Source of the DNA: Rhodopseudomonas boonkerdii
GTDB lineage: Bacteria; Pseudomonadota; Alphaproteobacteria; Rhizobiales; Xanthobacteraceae
NCBI RefSeq assembly: GCF_021184025.1
Contig: NZ_CP036537.1
Span: forward strand, 4,960,001 to 5,024,000
Direction of reading: 5' to 3'
Length of the DNA stretch: 64,000 bases
Part shown: piece by piece, positions 7,623 through 16,074 of the stretch
Numbering within the stretch: the stretch's first letter is position 1
How the letters are laid out: every line of letters begins with the position of its first letter
Made by a program: the position numbers and the translations under genes
Notes under the pieces: generated by a model
Told to the model about the DNA's origin: nothing
The model's input: only the letters and a program-made list of their open reading frames with translations
Databases searched by the model: none

Positions 7623-9260
7623 ATGAACTTCCAGCCACGCGGCATCAGCGACCAGATCATCCAGGGCCCCGGCTCCTATGCGAGCGAGGTCGAGGCGGCG
7701 GCGGCGCTGCTCAAGACGCAGCCGACCTGGAACGGCGTCGGCGCCGAAGCGGTCGCGCGCATGCGCCTGCAGAACCGCTTCAAGACCGGCCTCGACATCG
7801 CCCGCTACACCGCGGCGCAGATGCGCGCCGACATGGCCCGCTATGACAATGACGCGACCAAGTACACCCAGTCGCTCGGCTGCTGGCATGGCTTCATCGC
7901 GCAGCAGAAGCTGATCTCGGTAAAGAAGCACTTCGGCACCACCGACCGCACCTATCTCTATCTCTCCGGCTGGATGATCGCGGCGCTTCGTTCCGAATTC
8001 GGCCCGCTGCCGGACCAGTCCATGCACGAGAAGACCTCGGTGCCCGCGCTGATCGAAGAACTCTACACCTTCCTGCGTCAGGCGGACTCGCGCGAGCTCA
8101 ACGACACTTTCCGTGCCATCGATGCTGCCCGCAAGGCCGGCGACAAGGCGAAGGAAGCCGACCTGATCGCCAAGGTCGATAATTTCCAGACCCATGTCGT
8201 CCCTGTCATCGCCGATATCGATGCGGGCTTCGGCAATGCGGAAGCGACCTATCTGCTTGCCAAGAAGATGATCGAGGCCGGCGCCTGCGCGCTGCAGATC
8301 GAGAACCAGGTCTCGGACGAGAAGCAGTGCGGCCATCAGGACGGCAAGGTCACCGTGCCGCATGAAGTCTTCCTCGCGAAGATCCGCGCCTGCCGCCATG
8401 CCTTCCTCGAACTCGGCGTCGAAGACGGCATCGTCGTCACCCGCACCGACTCGCTCGGCGCCGGCCTGACGCAGCAGATCGCCGTCAGCCACAAGCCCGG
8501 CGATCTCGGCGACCAGTACAACAGCTTCCTGGATTGCGAGGAAGTCGATGCGTCGAACATCGGCAATGGCGATGTCGTCATCACCCGCAATGGCAAGCTG
8601 ATGCGCCCGAAGCGCCTGCCGAGCAATCTCTACCAGTTCCGTCCAGGCACCGGCGAAGATCGCGTCGTGCTCGACTGCATCACCTCGCTGCAGAACGGCG
8701 CCGACCTGCTCTGGATCGAGACCGAGCGCCCGAATGTCGAACAGATCGCCAAGATGGTCGACCGAATCCGCGAAGTCGTGCCGAATGCGAAGCTGGCCTA
8801 CAACAACTCGCCGTCCTTCAACTGGACGCTGAACTTCCGCTGGCAGGTGTTTGACGAAATGAAGGCCGCCGGCAAGGATGTCAGCAAGTACAACCGCGCC
8901 GAGTTGATGAAGGCGGAATATGACGATACCGAACTGGCAAAGCAGGCCGACGAGCTGATCCGCACCTTCCAGGCGGATTCGGCGAAGCGCGCCGGCATCT
9001 TCCACCACCTGATCACGCTGCCGACCTACCACACGGCCGCGCTGTCCACCGACAACCTCGCCAAGGAATATTTCGGCGAGCAGGGCATGCTCGGCTATGT
9101 CAAGGGCGTGCAGCGCCAAGAGATCCGCCAAGGCATCGCCTGCGTCAAGCACCAGAACATGGCCGGCTCTGACATCGGCGACGAGCACAAGGAATACTTC
9201 GCCGGCGCCGCAGCGCTGAAAGCCGGCGGTGAGCACAACACGATGAACCAGTTCGGCTAA
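7623..9260 (+). CDS. aceA: isocitrate lyase
   Basis: Cleaves isocitrate to glyoxylate and succinate, the entry step of the glyoxylate shunt needed for growth on acetate, fatty acids and other C2 sources. The protein has 545 residues, the long isocitrate-lyase class also found in Pseudomonas. The catalytic cysteine is Cys236 in DEKQCGHQDGK; the metal-binding PVIADIDAGFG segment is near residue 194 and NNSPSFNWT near residue 400. The start at 7623 follows GAGGGAAC and gives the expected MNFQPRGISDQI terminus; the ATG at 7530 would lie just downstream of the operator repeat and add 31 unrelated residues. A strong hairpin follows the stop codon. No malate synthase gene is in the window. Confidence 0.97.
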   Translation: MNFQPRGISDQIIQGPGSYASEVEAAAALLKTQPTWNGVGAEAVARMRLQNRFKTGLDIARYTAAQMRADMARYDNDATKYTQSLGCWHGFIAQQKLISVKKHFGTTDRTYLYLSGWMIAALRSEFGPLPDQSMHEKTSVPALIEELYTFLRQADSRELNDTFRAIDAARKAGDKAKEADLIAKVDNFQTHVVPVIADIDAGFGNAEATYLLAKKMIEAGACALQIENQVSDEKQCGHQDGKVTVPHEVFLAKIRACRHAFLELGVEDGIVVTRTDSLGAGLTQQIAVSHKPGDLGDQYNSFLDCEEVDASNIGNGDVVITRNGKLMRPKRLPSNLYQFRPGTGEDRVVLDCITSLQNGADLLWIETERPNVEQIAKMVDRIREVVPNAKLAYNNSPSFNWTLNFRWQVFDEMKAAGKDVSKYNRAELMKAEYDDTELAKQADELIRTFQADSAKRAGIFHHLITLPTYHTAALSTDNLAKEYFGEQGMLGYVKGVQRQEIRQGIACVKHQNMAGSDIGDEHKEYFAGAAALKAGGEHNTMNQFG

Positions 9261-9281
9261 GACTGGCTCAAATACCAAGCG

Positions 9282-9321
9282 GATCGGGCCGGAGTTGTTC
9301 AGACTCCGGCCCGATCTTGTT
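9282..9321 (+). terminator. rho-independent terminator after aceA
   Basis: A perfect 14-bp stem (GATCGGGCCGGAGT, 9282-9295, with its complement at 9303-9316) encloses a seven-base loop and is followed by TTGTTA. It begins 21 bp after the aceA stop codon. Confidence 0.85.
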
Positions 9322-9744
9322 ACGAATTGAATTGCGGCGGCCTGCGGTAAGTGATTGAATTTTCGTCAAGTGGACTCGACCAGGGGACGGAGACAATCGC
9401 AGCGAGGTTACCGCCATGCTTGCCGAGAAGTTTTTTCTGGTGCTCGAGACGATCAGAAGTCACGCCTTCGATGACAAGCCATCCGATGGCTGCCGGTCTC
9501 AGGTACCGATCAGCTCTGTAGCGCAGACCCCGGTCAGACCACCGAACGAAAAGCACATCAAAACCGCCGCCTGAAGCAGCTTCTGCCTGTCCGAAGCGGG
9601 CGTTCGGACCACGCGAACAGCCGTGAGACGGTGCTGATTACGATCGATACATTTGTAATCGCAGCCGGCGACGTGATCAGAGCCCCTTCGAAGTGACGTC
9701 TCTTGGAATAGATTGTTCATGCGCCTGTCCGATGGAGTACCCCG
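9322..9744. other. 423-bp interval, mostly unassigned
   Basis: Between the aceA terminator and the CYTH-CHAD gene. It contains one small ORF with a plausible ribosome site (9416-9574). The remainder shows no recognised protein similarity, RNA fold or repeat. Two minus-strand open frames (9320-9556 and 9499-9813) are compositionally unremarkable and resemble nothing known, so they are not called. Confidence 0.5.
9416..9574 (+). CDS. small hypothetical protein, 52 aa
   Basis: The ATG at 9416 is preceded by GCGAGG with workable spacing. The product starts MLAEKFFLVLETIRSHAF and ends PPNEKHIKTAA. From memory, short ORFs beginning MLAEKFFLVLE recur in Bradyrhizobiaceae genomes, usually annotated hypothetical; this was not checked. 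The N-terminal half is an amphipathic helix and the C-terminal half is polar and proline-containing, without a signal peptide or membrane segment. It is monocistronic, between the aceA terminator and the next gene. Function unknown. Confidence 0.4.
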   Translation: MLAEKFFLVLETIRSHAFDDKPSDGCRSQVPISSVAQTPVRPPNEKHIKTAA

Positions 9745-11331
9745 TTGAATCTCCGGCAGCCAATCGAACCCGATCCTGCTGGCGTGGTCACTGCCATAGG
9801 CTCGGGCGAACAAGCGGAAATCGAACTCAAGCTACTCGCGCCCCAGGAGGTCCTAGAAAAGCTGTTCGAGACGCCCGTCATCGTGCAGCATGCGCGCAAT
9901 CGTGGCGGCGTCCGCCGGCTGGAGACCGTTTATTACGACACCGCCGACGGCGCGTTGTTCCAACGCGGCATGTCGCTGCGCGTACGTCGCAGCGGCAAGC
10001 ATTTTGTTCAGACTCTGAAGCTTCCGCCGGACATCCAAGAACCGTTGGCGCGACGGCAGTGGGAAGTGCCGGTTGAGGGCATGACGCCTGACCTGGCGCA
10101 GCTTCCCGAGATCGGCGGTTCGGTGGCGACACTTACACCCGACGCGCTCGTGCCTGCGTTTGCGACACGGGTTCGCCGCCACATCAGGCAACTCGATCTG
10201 CCCGATGCGTCCGTCGAGATTGCTTTCGATGTCGGCACGATCGAGGCGGGTACGCGCCAGCAGCCCCTGTCCGAAATCGAACTCGAATTGAAGAGCGGTA
10301 ACGCCGCCGCGCTGTTCGACCTCGGAACGCAACTGCTCGACGCTGCGCCACTGCAGGTCGGCACACAAAGCAAGGCGGAACGCGGCTATGCGCTGGCGTT
10401 CGACGCCATGCCGCGGGCGAAGGACGCCGCCCCGGTCAACATCTCCGTCGACCACACAGTCGACGACGTCGTTACGCTGCTGATGGGAGCCTGCTGGCAT
10501 CATCTCTTGAGCAACCATGCGGTGGCAGAACAGGCATTCGCTCCCGAAAGCGTACATCAGATGCGCATCGCCCTGCGCCGTCTTCGCACGATATGCACGC
10601 TGTTTCGGCACAAGATTCCGTCGCACGCGTTCGAAACCATCAACAGCGAAGCAAAATGGCTGATGCGACAGCTCGGCCCGACGCGCGATTGGGACGTATG
10701 CGCAACCATGATCGCTTCTCGCGTCGCGACAACGACGCCGGAGGTCGATTTCGCCGGCTTGAGCGAAGCCATCGAGCAGCAGCGCATGGCGAGCCATGGC
10801 CGGCTGCAGTCGGTTCTCGACGGTCGGCGCTATAACCGTTTTCTACTTACTCTGGGAGACTGTATCGAGCGCCGCAGCTGGCGCAGCGATATCGATGCCG
10901 ATGCGCTGGCCGCCCTGTCACAGCCCATGCCTCCGCTCGCCGACAGAATTCTCTCGCGGCTGCGACGGAAGGCGCTCAAGCGTGGCACACACTTTCGTCA
11001 CCTCGACATCGCTGCGCTGCACGATCTCAGGATCGAGCTCAAGAAGTTGCGCTATGCGACGGAGTTCTTCTCACCGCTTTATGCCCACCATGCACCTGTC
11101 AAGCGCTATGTAGCCCGGCTCGCCAGACTTCAAAAGAACCTAGGACGCATATGCGACATCGCAAGTATCCGCAGACTGCTCGGCTCCATCCAGCAAGACG
11201 AGCACACCGCGCTCGATCTCGCCGTCGGTACGGCGACCGGCTGGCAGACCCGCGACGGGATGGCGGCCACGAAAACGCTGCGCAAGAGATGGCGACGCTT
11301 CAAGGCGGCGCCCGCATTCTGGCGCCAGTGA
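9745..11331 (+). CDS. CYTH and CHAD domain protein (inorganic triphosphatase-like)
   Basis: A 528-aa two-domain protein. The CYTH domain (about residues 24-220) begins with the signature EIELKL, the ExExK motif that binds metal and triphosphate in a tunnel fold, and includes VYYDTADGALFQRGMSLRVR. The CHAD domain (about 235-510) is histidine-rich and helical, with VHQMRIALRRLRTICTLFR and LHDLRIELKKLRYATEFF repeats. CHAD domains bind inorganic polyphosphate and CYTH domains hydrolyse triphosphate, so a role in polyphosphate metabolism is likely. The start is a TTG with GGAG about eight bases before it; a GTG at 9784 is the alternative. It stands alone, converging with livF. Confidence 0.88.
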   Translation: MNLRQPIEPDPAGVVTAIGSGEQAEIELKLLAPQEVLEKLFETPVIVQHARNRGGVRRLETVYYDTADGALFQRGMSLRVRRSGKHFVQTLKLPPDIQEPLARRQWEVPVEGMTPDLAQLPEIGGSVATLTPDALVPAFATRVRRHIRQLDLPDASVEIAFDVGTIEAGTRQQPLSEIELELKSGNAAALFDLGTQLLDAAPLQVGTQSKAERGYALAFDAMPRAKDAAPVNISVDHTVDDVVTLLMGACWHHLLSNHAVAEQAFAPESVHQMRIALRRLRTICTLFRHKIPSHAFETINSEAKWLMRQLGPTRDWDVCATMIASRVATTTPEVDFAGLSEAIEQQRMASHGRLQSVLDGRRYNRFLLTLGDCIERRSWRSDIDADALAALSQPMPPLADRILSRLRRKALKRGTHFRHLDIAALHDLRIELKKLRYATEFFSPLYAHHAPVKRYVARLARLQKNLGRICDIASIRRLLGSIQQDEHTALDLAVGTATGWQTRDGMAATKTLRKRWRRFKAAPAFWRQ

Positions 11332-11431
11332 CATCGCGTAGCAGGCTCCTGCGCTCCAGCAAAGCAAACCACGATGGCACGATCGTCGAAGACGGATCGG
11401 AGTCTCGAGCAATGTCTGCTTTGATGGCATC

Positions 11432-11444
11432 GCGTCCCGGACGC
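11432..11444. other. short palindrome between convergent genes
   Basis: GCGTCCCGGACGC has six-base arms around one base and lies between the CYTH-CHAD gene and the end of the livF operon. It is too short to call a terminator with confidence, although it is followed by ATTCTTTC. It may be a fragment of the TCCCGGACGC repeat family. Confidence 0.3.
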
Positions 11445-11481
11445 ATTCTTTCAAGATCGAAATACTTCTCGAAGCCGACAG

Positions 11482-12183
11482 CTAGGGCGCCAGAAACTGG
11501 AATAACCGTGGATCTTCGCGGATCGCGGCGGCGTCCCCGGTCATGGCAACTGTGCCCCGTTCGAGCACATAAGCTCGCGATGCAACACGGAGCGCGAGAT
11601 CAAGATGTTGCTCCACGATCACCACGGCGATTTCCTTCGATAGTGCCTGCAGCCGCTCGGTGATCTCCTCGATGACACCGATCCAGACCCCCTCGGTCGG
11701 CTCGTCCAGCAACAAAATCTTCGGATCGGACAGCATGGCGCGACCGATCGCCAGCATCTTGCGCTCTCCGCCCGACAACGTCCCTGCAAACTGGTCGAGC
11801 CGCTGGCCGAGCTTCGGAAAAATCTCCAGCACACGATCGATGGCTTGACTGTCCCGATTGGTCAGCGCGCCGACTGCGAGATTGTCGCGCACCGACAGCT
11901 TGGCGAAGACCGCATGCTCCTGCGGCACATAGCCGATGCCACGGCGGATGCGCTGCTCGGTTGGCAATGCGCCCATATCGCGCCCGTCGAAACGGATCGC
12001 ACCACCGAGCACCGGCAGTTCGCCAGCGATGGCCTTCATCAGCGTGGTCTTGCCTGCGCCATTGCGTCCCAGAATGGCGACACCGCCACGCCACGGGACG
12101 CTGAGATTCACGCCGAACAGCACCTGGCTGCGGCCATAGCCGGCGTCGAGATTTTGAATATCGAGGAACTTGTCGTCAGGCAC
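11482..12183 (-). CDS. livF: branched-chain-type ABC transporter ATPase (LivF-like)
   Basis: The second ATP-binding subunit, 233 aa from the GTG at 12183. Walker A is GRNGAGKTT, the signature is LSGGERKM and Walker B is ILLLDEPTEG, followed by EQHLDLAL with the switch histidine. The short form without the LivG insert places it in the LivF/UrtE group. The GTG is favoured because AGGAGG precedes it and it overlaps the livG stop by eight bases; a second GTG at 12207 would lengthen the protein by eight residues. It is the last gene of the amidase-livHKMGF operon. The sequence DEPTEGVWIGVIEEI departs from the usual LivF wording but keeps all catalytic positions. Confidence 0.92.
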   Translation of the reverse strand: MPDDKFLDIQNLDAGYGRSQVLFGVNLSVPWRGGVAILGRNGAGKTTLMKAIAGELPVLGGAIRFDGRDMGALPTEQRIRRGIGYVPQEHAVFAKLSVRDNLAVGALTNRDSQAIDRVLEIFPKLGQRLDQFAGTLSGGERKMLAIGRAMLSDPKILLLDEPTEGVWIGVIEEITERLQALSKEIAVVIVEQHLDLALRVASRAYVLERGTVAMTGDAAAIREDPRLFQFLAP

Positions 12184-12910
12184 GGCGGAGATAAACCTCC
12201 TGAACACGGGGACAGGACTGCACGTGCTGGACCGATCCCGTCTGCAAGATCTGTCCCTGGTCGAGCACCGTCAGCCGGTCGCAGATGTCACGGATGAAAT
12301 CGAGATCGTGCTCGACGATGACCAGCGAGCAGCGCGCCTTGATCGGCTGCAGCAGCTCGCCGGTCACGCGGCGCTCCTCCAGGCTCATGCCGCCGGTGGG
12401 TTCGTCGAGCAGCAGAAGCTTCGGCTCCGGCGCGAGCGCCATGGCGATCTCCAGCCATTGTTGCTGGCCGTGCGACAGCGCAGCTGCTGGCTCCAGCGCA
12501 CGATCGGCAAGCCGGAATTGCTCCAGCATCGCCATGACCTTGTCGTGCAACACACCGCGCGTCCGGGATAATGCCAGTTGCCACAGCGACGTCTGCGCCT
12601 GGAGCGCCAGCAGGATATTGTCGTAGAGCGTCAAGGCCGGCAGCACGCTGGTGATCTGAAATTTGAGGCTCATGCCGGCGCGTGCACGTTCGGCCGGCGA
12701 CGCCTGAGTGATGTCGTTGCCGACAAAAGTGACGCTCCCCTGCGTCGGCACTTCGGCGCCGGCGATACATTTCATCAGCGTGCTTTTGCCGGAGCCATTC
12801 GGCCCGATGAGGCCGTGAAATTCGTTCTCGGCAACGGTGAGGGCGGCACCGTTCAGCGCCGTGAGCTTGCCGAAGACCTTCACCACGTCCCTTGCTTCGA
12901 GCAGTGCCAT
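12176..12910 (-). CDS. livG: branched-chain-type ABC transporter ATPase (LivG-like)
   Basis: First ATP-binding subunit, 244 aa. Walker A is GPNGSGKSTLM at about residue 37, the signature is the variant LSHGQQQWLEIAMAL, and Walker B is LLLLDEPTGGMS, with the switch histidine in VIVEHDLDFI. The LSHGQQQ signature and DEPTGGMS are typical of UrtD/LivG-type subunits for urea and amide uptake. It begins two bases after the livM stop and overlaps livF. With LivF it forms the nucleotide-binding heterodimer on the cytoplasmic face. Confidence 0.93.
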   Translation of the reverse strand: MALLEARDVVKVFGKLTALNGAALTVAENEFHGLIGPNGSGKSTLMKCIAGAEVPTQGSVTFVGNDITQASPAERARAGMSLKFQITSVLPALTLYDNILLALQAQTSLWQLALSRTRGVLHDKVMAMLEQFRLADRALEPAAALSHGQQQWLEIAMALAPEPKLLLLDEPTGGMSLEERRVTGELLQPIKARCSLVIVEHDLDFIRDICDRLTVLDQGQILQTGSVQHVQSCPRVQEVYLRRA

Positions 12911-12912
12911 GG

Positions 12913-13947
12913 TCAGCCTTTCCCCGGCGGCCGGCCAAAACTGCCGACGCGCTCGCGTTCAGGGAGAACGAGGCTGACGAGGCCGGCCGGTCGAAACAGG
13001 ATGACCAGCAATAACAGCACGCCAAGAATGATCGGCCAGATGTCCTGATAGCTGTTGGAGAGCCAAAAACTGATCGCTTCGATGACGATCGTGCCGATGA
13101 CGGCGCCGATCAGCGTGCCGGAGCCACCGAAGAGCACGTAGAGCACCACCTGCGTGGAGATCACGACGCCAAGCATGTTCGGCCAGACGAAGCCTTCATG
13201 GAAGGCATAAAGGCTGCCCGCGAGCCCGGCGATGGCACCAGCCAGCGAAAAGATGATTGCCTTCAGGTGCTGCACGTTGTAGCCGAAAAAAGCGATACGC
13301 TGTTCATTCTCGCGCAAGCCGGCCAGGGCCAATCCGAACTGCGACCGCATCAAAAAACGACAGACCAGATAGACGACGACAAGGAATCCAAGGGCAACGT
13401 AGTAATAGGCCGCGCCCTCAGTGAGGTCACAACTGCCGATGGTCATCGGTGGGATGGACGGAATACCGTTCTGTCCGCCGAGATAGTACCAACCTCGCGC
13501 CAGGCGATCGCACGCATAGGAACCTGTCAACGTGCCAAGCGCGACGAAGATCACACTCGCGGGATGCCGGCCGAGCAACAGGAAACCACCGAGCAGGAGC
13601 GCGAAGGCAAAGCCGATCAGGATGCCCGCCGGCAGCACCAGCAGCATGGAGGTGACGCCGAGATCGCGCGCCAGCAAGGCCACACCATAGCCGGCCAAGC
13701 CGAAGAACGCGGCCTGTCCGAAGCTCATGATGCCCGCATAGCCCCAGACGAGATCGAAGGACAGCGCGAACAGGCAAAGGATCAGCACCCGCGTGGCATA
13801 GACGGTGAGATAGTCCTGCAGCAGGGACGGCAACACCAGCCCGATCGCAAGGACCGCGAGTTCCAGGATCGGCAGCACTGCCCATCGCCGCAATGCATCT
13901 GCAGAACGCGCCGCCGAAGCTGCGGAGAATTGTGTCATCTCGGTCAT
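12913..13947 (-). CDS. livM: branched-chain-type ABC transporter permease (LivM-like)
   Basis: Inner-membrane permease, 344 aa, with about ten hydrophobic segments after a 25-residue polar N-terminus. Family landmarks are the LSFDLVWGYAGIMSFGQAAFFGLAGYG region (residues about 60-85) and the AFHEGFVWPNMLGVVIS, LIGAVIGTIVIEAIS coupling region toward the ATPases. In the UrtC/LivM line it pairs with the LivH-like subunit encoded upstream. The binding-protein gene lies between the two permease genes, ten bases before this start. Confidence 0.93.
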   Translation of the reverse strand: MTEMTQFSAASAARSADALRRWAVLPILELAVLAIGLVLPSLLQDYLTVYATRVLILCLFALSFDLVWGYAGIMSFGQAAFFGLAGYGVALLARDLGVTSMLLVLPAGILIGFAFALLLGGFLLLGRHPASVIFVALGTLTGSYACDRLARGWYYLGGQNGIPSIPPMTIGSCDLTEGAAYYYVALGFLVVVYLVCRFLMRSQFGLALAGLRENEQRIAFFGYNVQHLKAIIFSLAGAIAGLAGSLYAFHEGFVWPNMLGVVISTQVVLYVLFGGSGTLIGAVIGTIVIEAISFWLSNSYQDIWPIILGVLLLLVILFRPAGLVSLVLPERERVGSFGRPPGKG

Positions 13948-13957
13948 GGAACGGATT

Positions 13958-15178
13958 TCAGCATTCTTTCGGATCGACGAGACCGCTGCTGCGCGCCACG
14001 ATGTCGTACTTCCCGCCCTTCGCCACCGCCGTGTACATGTTCATCTTACAGTGCCGCTTGCCGGGCACCATCTCCGCAGGCCCGCCCGGTCCTTCGGCGA
14101 TCTTGGCATGATCGAGCGCCTTCGCCACCGCGTCGCGCTCGACACTCCCCGCTTCCTTCACCGCCGCCTCCCACAGCTTCAGGCCGCGATAAGTCCCCGT
14201 GGCAGCACTGCCCGCGGCGAACAGAAAGTTGCCGGGAAACTGCTTTTCATAGGCATCCTGCAGCTTGGCACTGAAAGGTTGCTCGGGCGTCAGCGCCTTG
14301 AAGTAATCGAGACAGCTCGCCAGCCCCTCGATTTCTGCAGGCTGATTGATACTCAAGGTATTCTCGTCATAGTAGACACAAGCCAGCCGGCCGCCATTCT
14401 TGAGGAACCCTGCCTCCGACAACTGCTTGAAGAATGGGCCGACGCCCGGCGGGATGATGGTGTTGAAGACCACATCGACTTTGTTGGAGATGATGCGGTT
14501 CACGGTGGACGAGAAATCGATCTGGTCGAGCGGGTAGTACTCCTCGAACACCACTTCCCCCCCATTGGCCTCGATCACCTTCCGTGCATAAACGTTCAAC
14601 GTATGCGGCCAGACATAATTGGCGCTCGGCAGCGCAAACCGCTTGCCACCGTTCTTGATCAGCCAGGGGATGAACTCATCGCATTGCTGCGCCGGTGTCG
14701 GACCGGTGCAGAACAGATAGGGCGTGCATTCCTTGCCCTCATAGAGCTGCGGATAGATGTAAAGTGTTTTGCCGCGGGAAACGATGACGTCCTTGATGGC
14801 ATTGCGCATCGACGAGGTGATCCCGCCAAGCACGAGGTCGACCTTCTCGCGCTGGATCAGCTTGCGCACATTCCCGACGGCAACGGATTCATTCGAAGCG
14901 GTGTCCTCGATATACAGTTCGAGCGGACGCCCGAGGAGGCCACCGGCGTCGTTGATTTGCTTGACCACCATTCTGGCGACATTGGCATCGGCGTTCCCGG
15001 CATAGCCCATCGGGCCAGTGAGATCCGTACCGATACCGACCTTGATCGGACCGGCCGCGGCGTTGGCCCAGTCCGCAGGAATAACCCAGCTGCCAATGCC
15101 AGTGGCGATAGCAGTCGAAGCGAAGGCGAAGTTGCCTAGAAAACGCCGACGCGTGAGATGGCTGTGGTCGCGCGACAT
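13958..15178 (-). CDS. ABC transporter substrate-binding protein, urea/short-chain amide type
   Basis: Periplasmic type I binding protein (Peripla_BP_5/6 fold), 406 aa. The N-terminus HLTRRRFLGNFAFASTAIATGIG is a Tat-type signal (positions about 8-30), followed by IKVGIGTDLTGPMGYAG, the usual first strand of UrtA/FmdD/AmiC-type receptors. YIYPQLYEGKECTPYLFCTG near residue 140 matches the amide/urea group, in which this tyrosine-rich loop contacts the ligand. The gene sits inside the transporter operon between livH and livM, with the amidase gene at the operon head. A small amide or urea-like compound is therefore the probable ligand. Confidence 0.9.
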   Translation of the reverse strand: MSRDHSHLTRRRFLGNFAFASTAIATGIGSWVIPADWANAAAGPIKVGIGTDLTGPMGYAGNADANVARMVVKQINDAGGLLGRPLELYIEDTASNESVAVGNVRKLIQREKVDLVLGGITSSMRNAIKDVIVSRGKTLYIYPQLYEGKECTPYLFCTGPTPAQQCDEFIPWLIKNGGKRFALPSANYVWPHTLNVYARKVIEANGGEVVFEEYYPLDQIDFSSTVNRIISNKVDVVFNTIIPPGVGPFFKQLSEAGFLKNGGRLACVYYDENTLSINQPAEIEGLASCLDYFKALTPEQPFSAKLQDAYEKQFPGNFLFAAGSAATGTYRGLKLWEAAVKEAGSVERDAVAKALDHAKIAEGPGGPAEMVPGKRHCKMNMYTAVAKGGKYDIVARSSGLVDPKEC

Positions 15179-15181
15179 GGA

Positions 15182-16039
15182 TTATACCCCTTTTCCTGCA
15201 ACGAGGCCCTGCGGCCGGAATTTGATGAAGATGATAGCGAGCACGAATACCGCCACGTCGGCGATGACCGGTGAGATGATCCATGGCAGCGCCGCACTCA
15301 GCGTGCCGATGACGCCGGCCCCGGCCACTGGTCCGGCGAAGGAGCCGATGCCACCGACCATAACGGCGACAAAGCCCTGGATCAGAAAACGGAGACCGAG
15401 ATCAGCGAACAGCGTGAATACCGGTACGATCAACGCACCAGCGAGCCCTGCAAGCGCGGCACCGAAAGCGAAAGTGGAACCGTAGATCGCATTGGTGGAA
15501 ATGCCGGAGGCACGGGCCAGTGACGGATTTTCCAGCGATGCGCGGATACGCAAGCCAAACGCCGTCTTGGCGAGCAGAAGGTAACTGCCCAGCATGACCA
15601 GCGCAGTGACAATAATGATCACCAGCCGCCAAGTGGAGAAATGCATGTTGCCGATGGTCACCGAACCACCGATCGGCTCCGGCACCGAAAGATACAGGCC
15701 ACCGATCAAGCCGCGCACAACCTCGCGGATGATGAGGCCGAGCGCATAAGTGCCGAGCATCGCCACAATCGGCGCGGCATAGAAGCGCCGCACGATCAAG
15801 CGTTCGAGCACGAAGCCCAGCGCGCCGACCGCGAATGGCGCGGCCAGCATGCCGAGCCAGACCGGCGCCCCGGCGGCATGGACGATATAGGTGACATAGG
15901 CACCAAGCAGGACGAACTCGCCCTGCGCGAAGTTGAAGATTCCCATCATGCTGGCGATGATGCCGAGCCCGAGCACCACAAGCACCACGATTGCCCCGAA
16001 ACTGGCGATCTCGAAGCTCGCCATCACCAGACTATCCAT
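15182..16039 (-). CDS. livH: branched-chain-type ABC transporter permease (LivH-like)
   Basis: Inner-membrane permease, 285 aa, about eight hydrophobic segments. It contains the LivH landmarks GIIASMMGIFNFAQGEFVLLGAYVTY (residues about 26-51) and LLAKTAFGLRIRASLENPSLARASG, the coupling helix with the conserved EN dyad. It begins 35 bp after the amidase stop codon, and the binding-protein gene follows four bases downstream, so all six genes appear to form one transcript. Confidence 0.94.
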   Translation of the reverse strand: MDSLVMASFEIASFGAIVVLVVLGLGIIASMMGIFNFAQGEFVLLGAYVTYIVHAAGAPVWLGMLAAPFAVGALGFVLERLIVRRFYAAPIVAMLGTYALGLIIREVVRGLIGGLYLSVPEPIGGSVTIGNMHFSTWRLVIIIVTALVMLGSYLLLAKTAFGLRIRASLENPSLARASGISTNAIYGSTFAFGAALAGLAGALIVPVFTLFADLGLRFLIQGFVAVMVGGIGSFAGPVAGAGVIGTLSAALPWIISPVIADVAVFVLAIIFIKFRPQGLVAGKGV

Positions 16040-16074
16040 GCGCGATCACCACCGCCGTGCTCCGCACATCCACT

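Noticed and set aside
7587..9278. 563-residue minus-strand open frame opposite aceA
   Set aside because: The isocitrate lyase on the other strand is certain; the antisense frame has no recognisable features and results from high-GC codon bias.
9499..9813. 104-residue minus-strand open frame overlapping the CYTH-CHAD start
   Set aside because: It overlaps a well-supported gene start and resembles no family.
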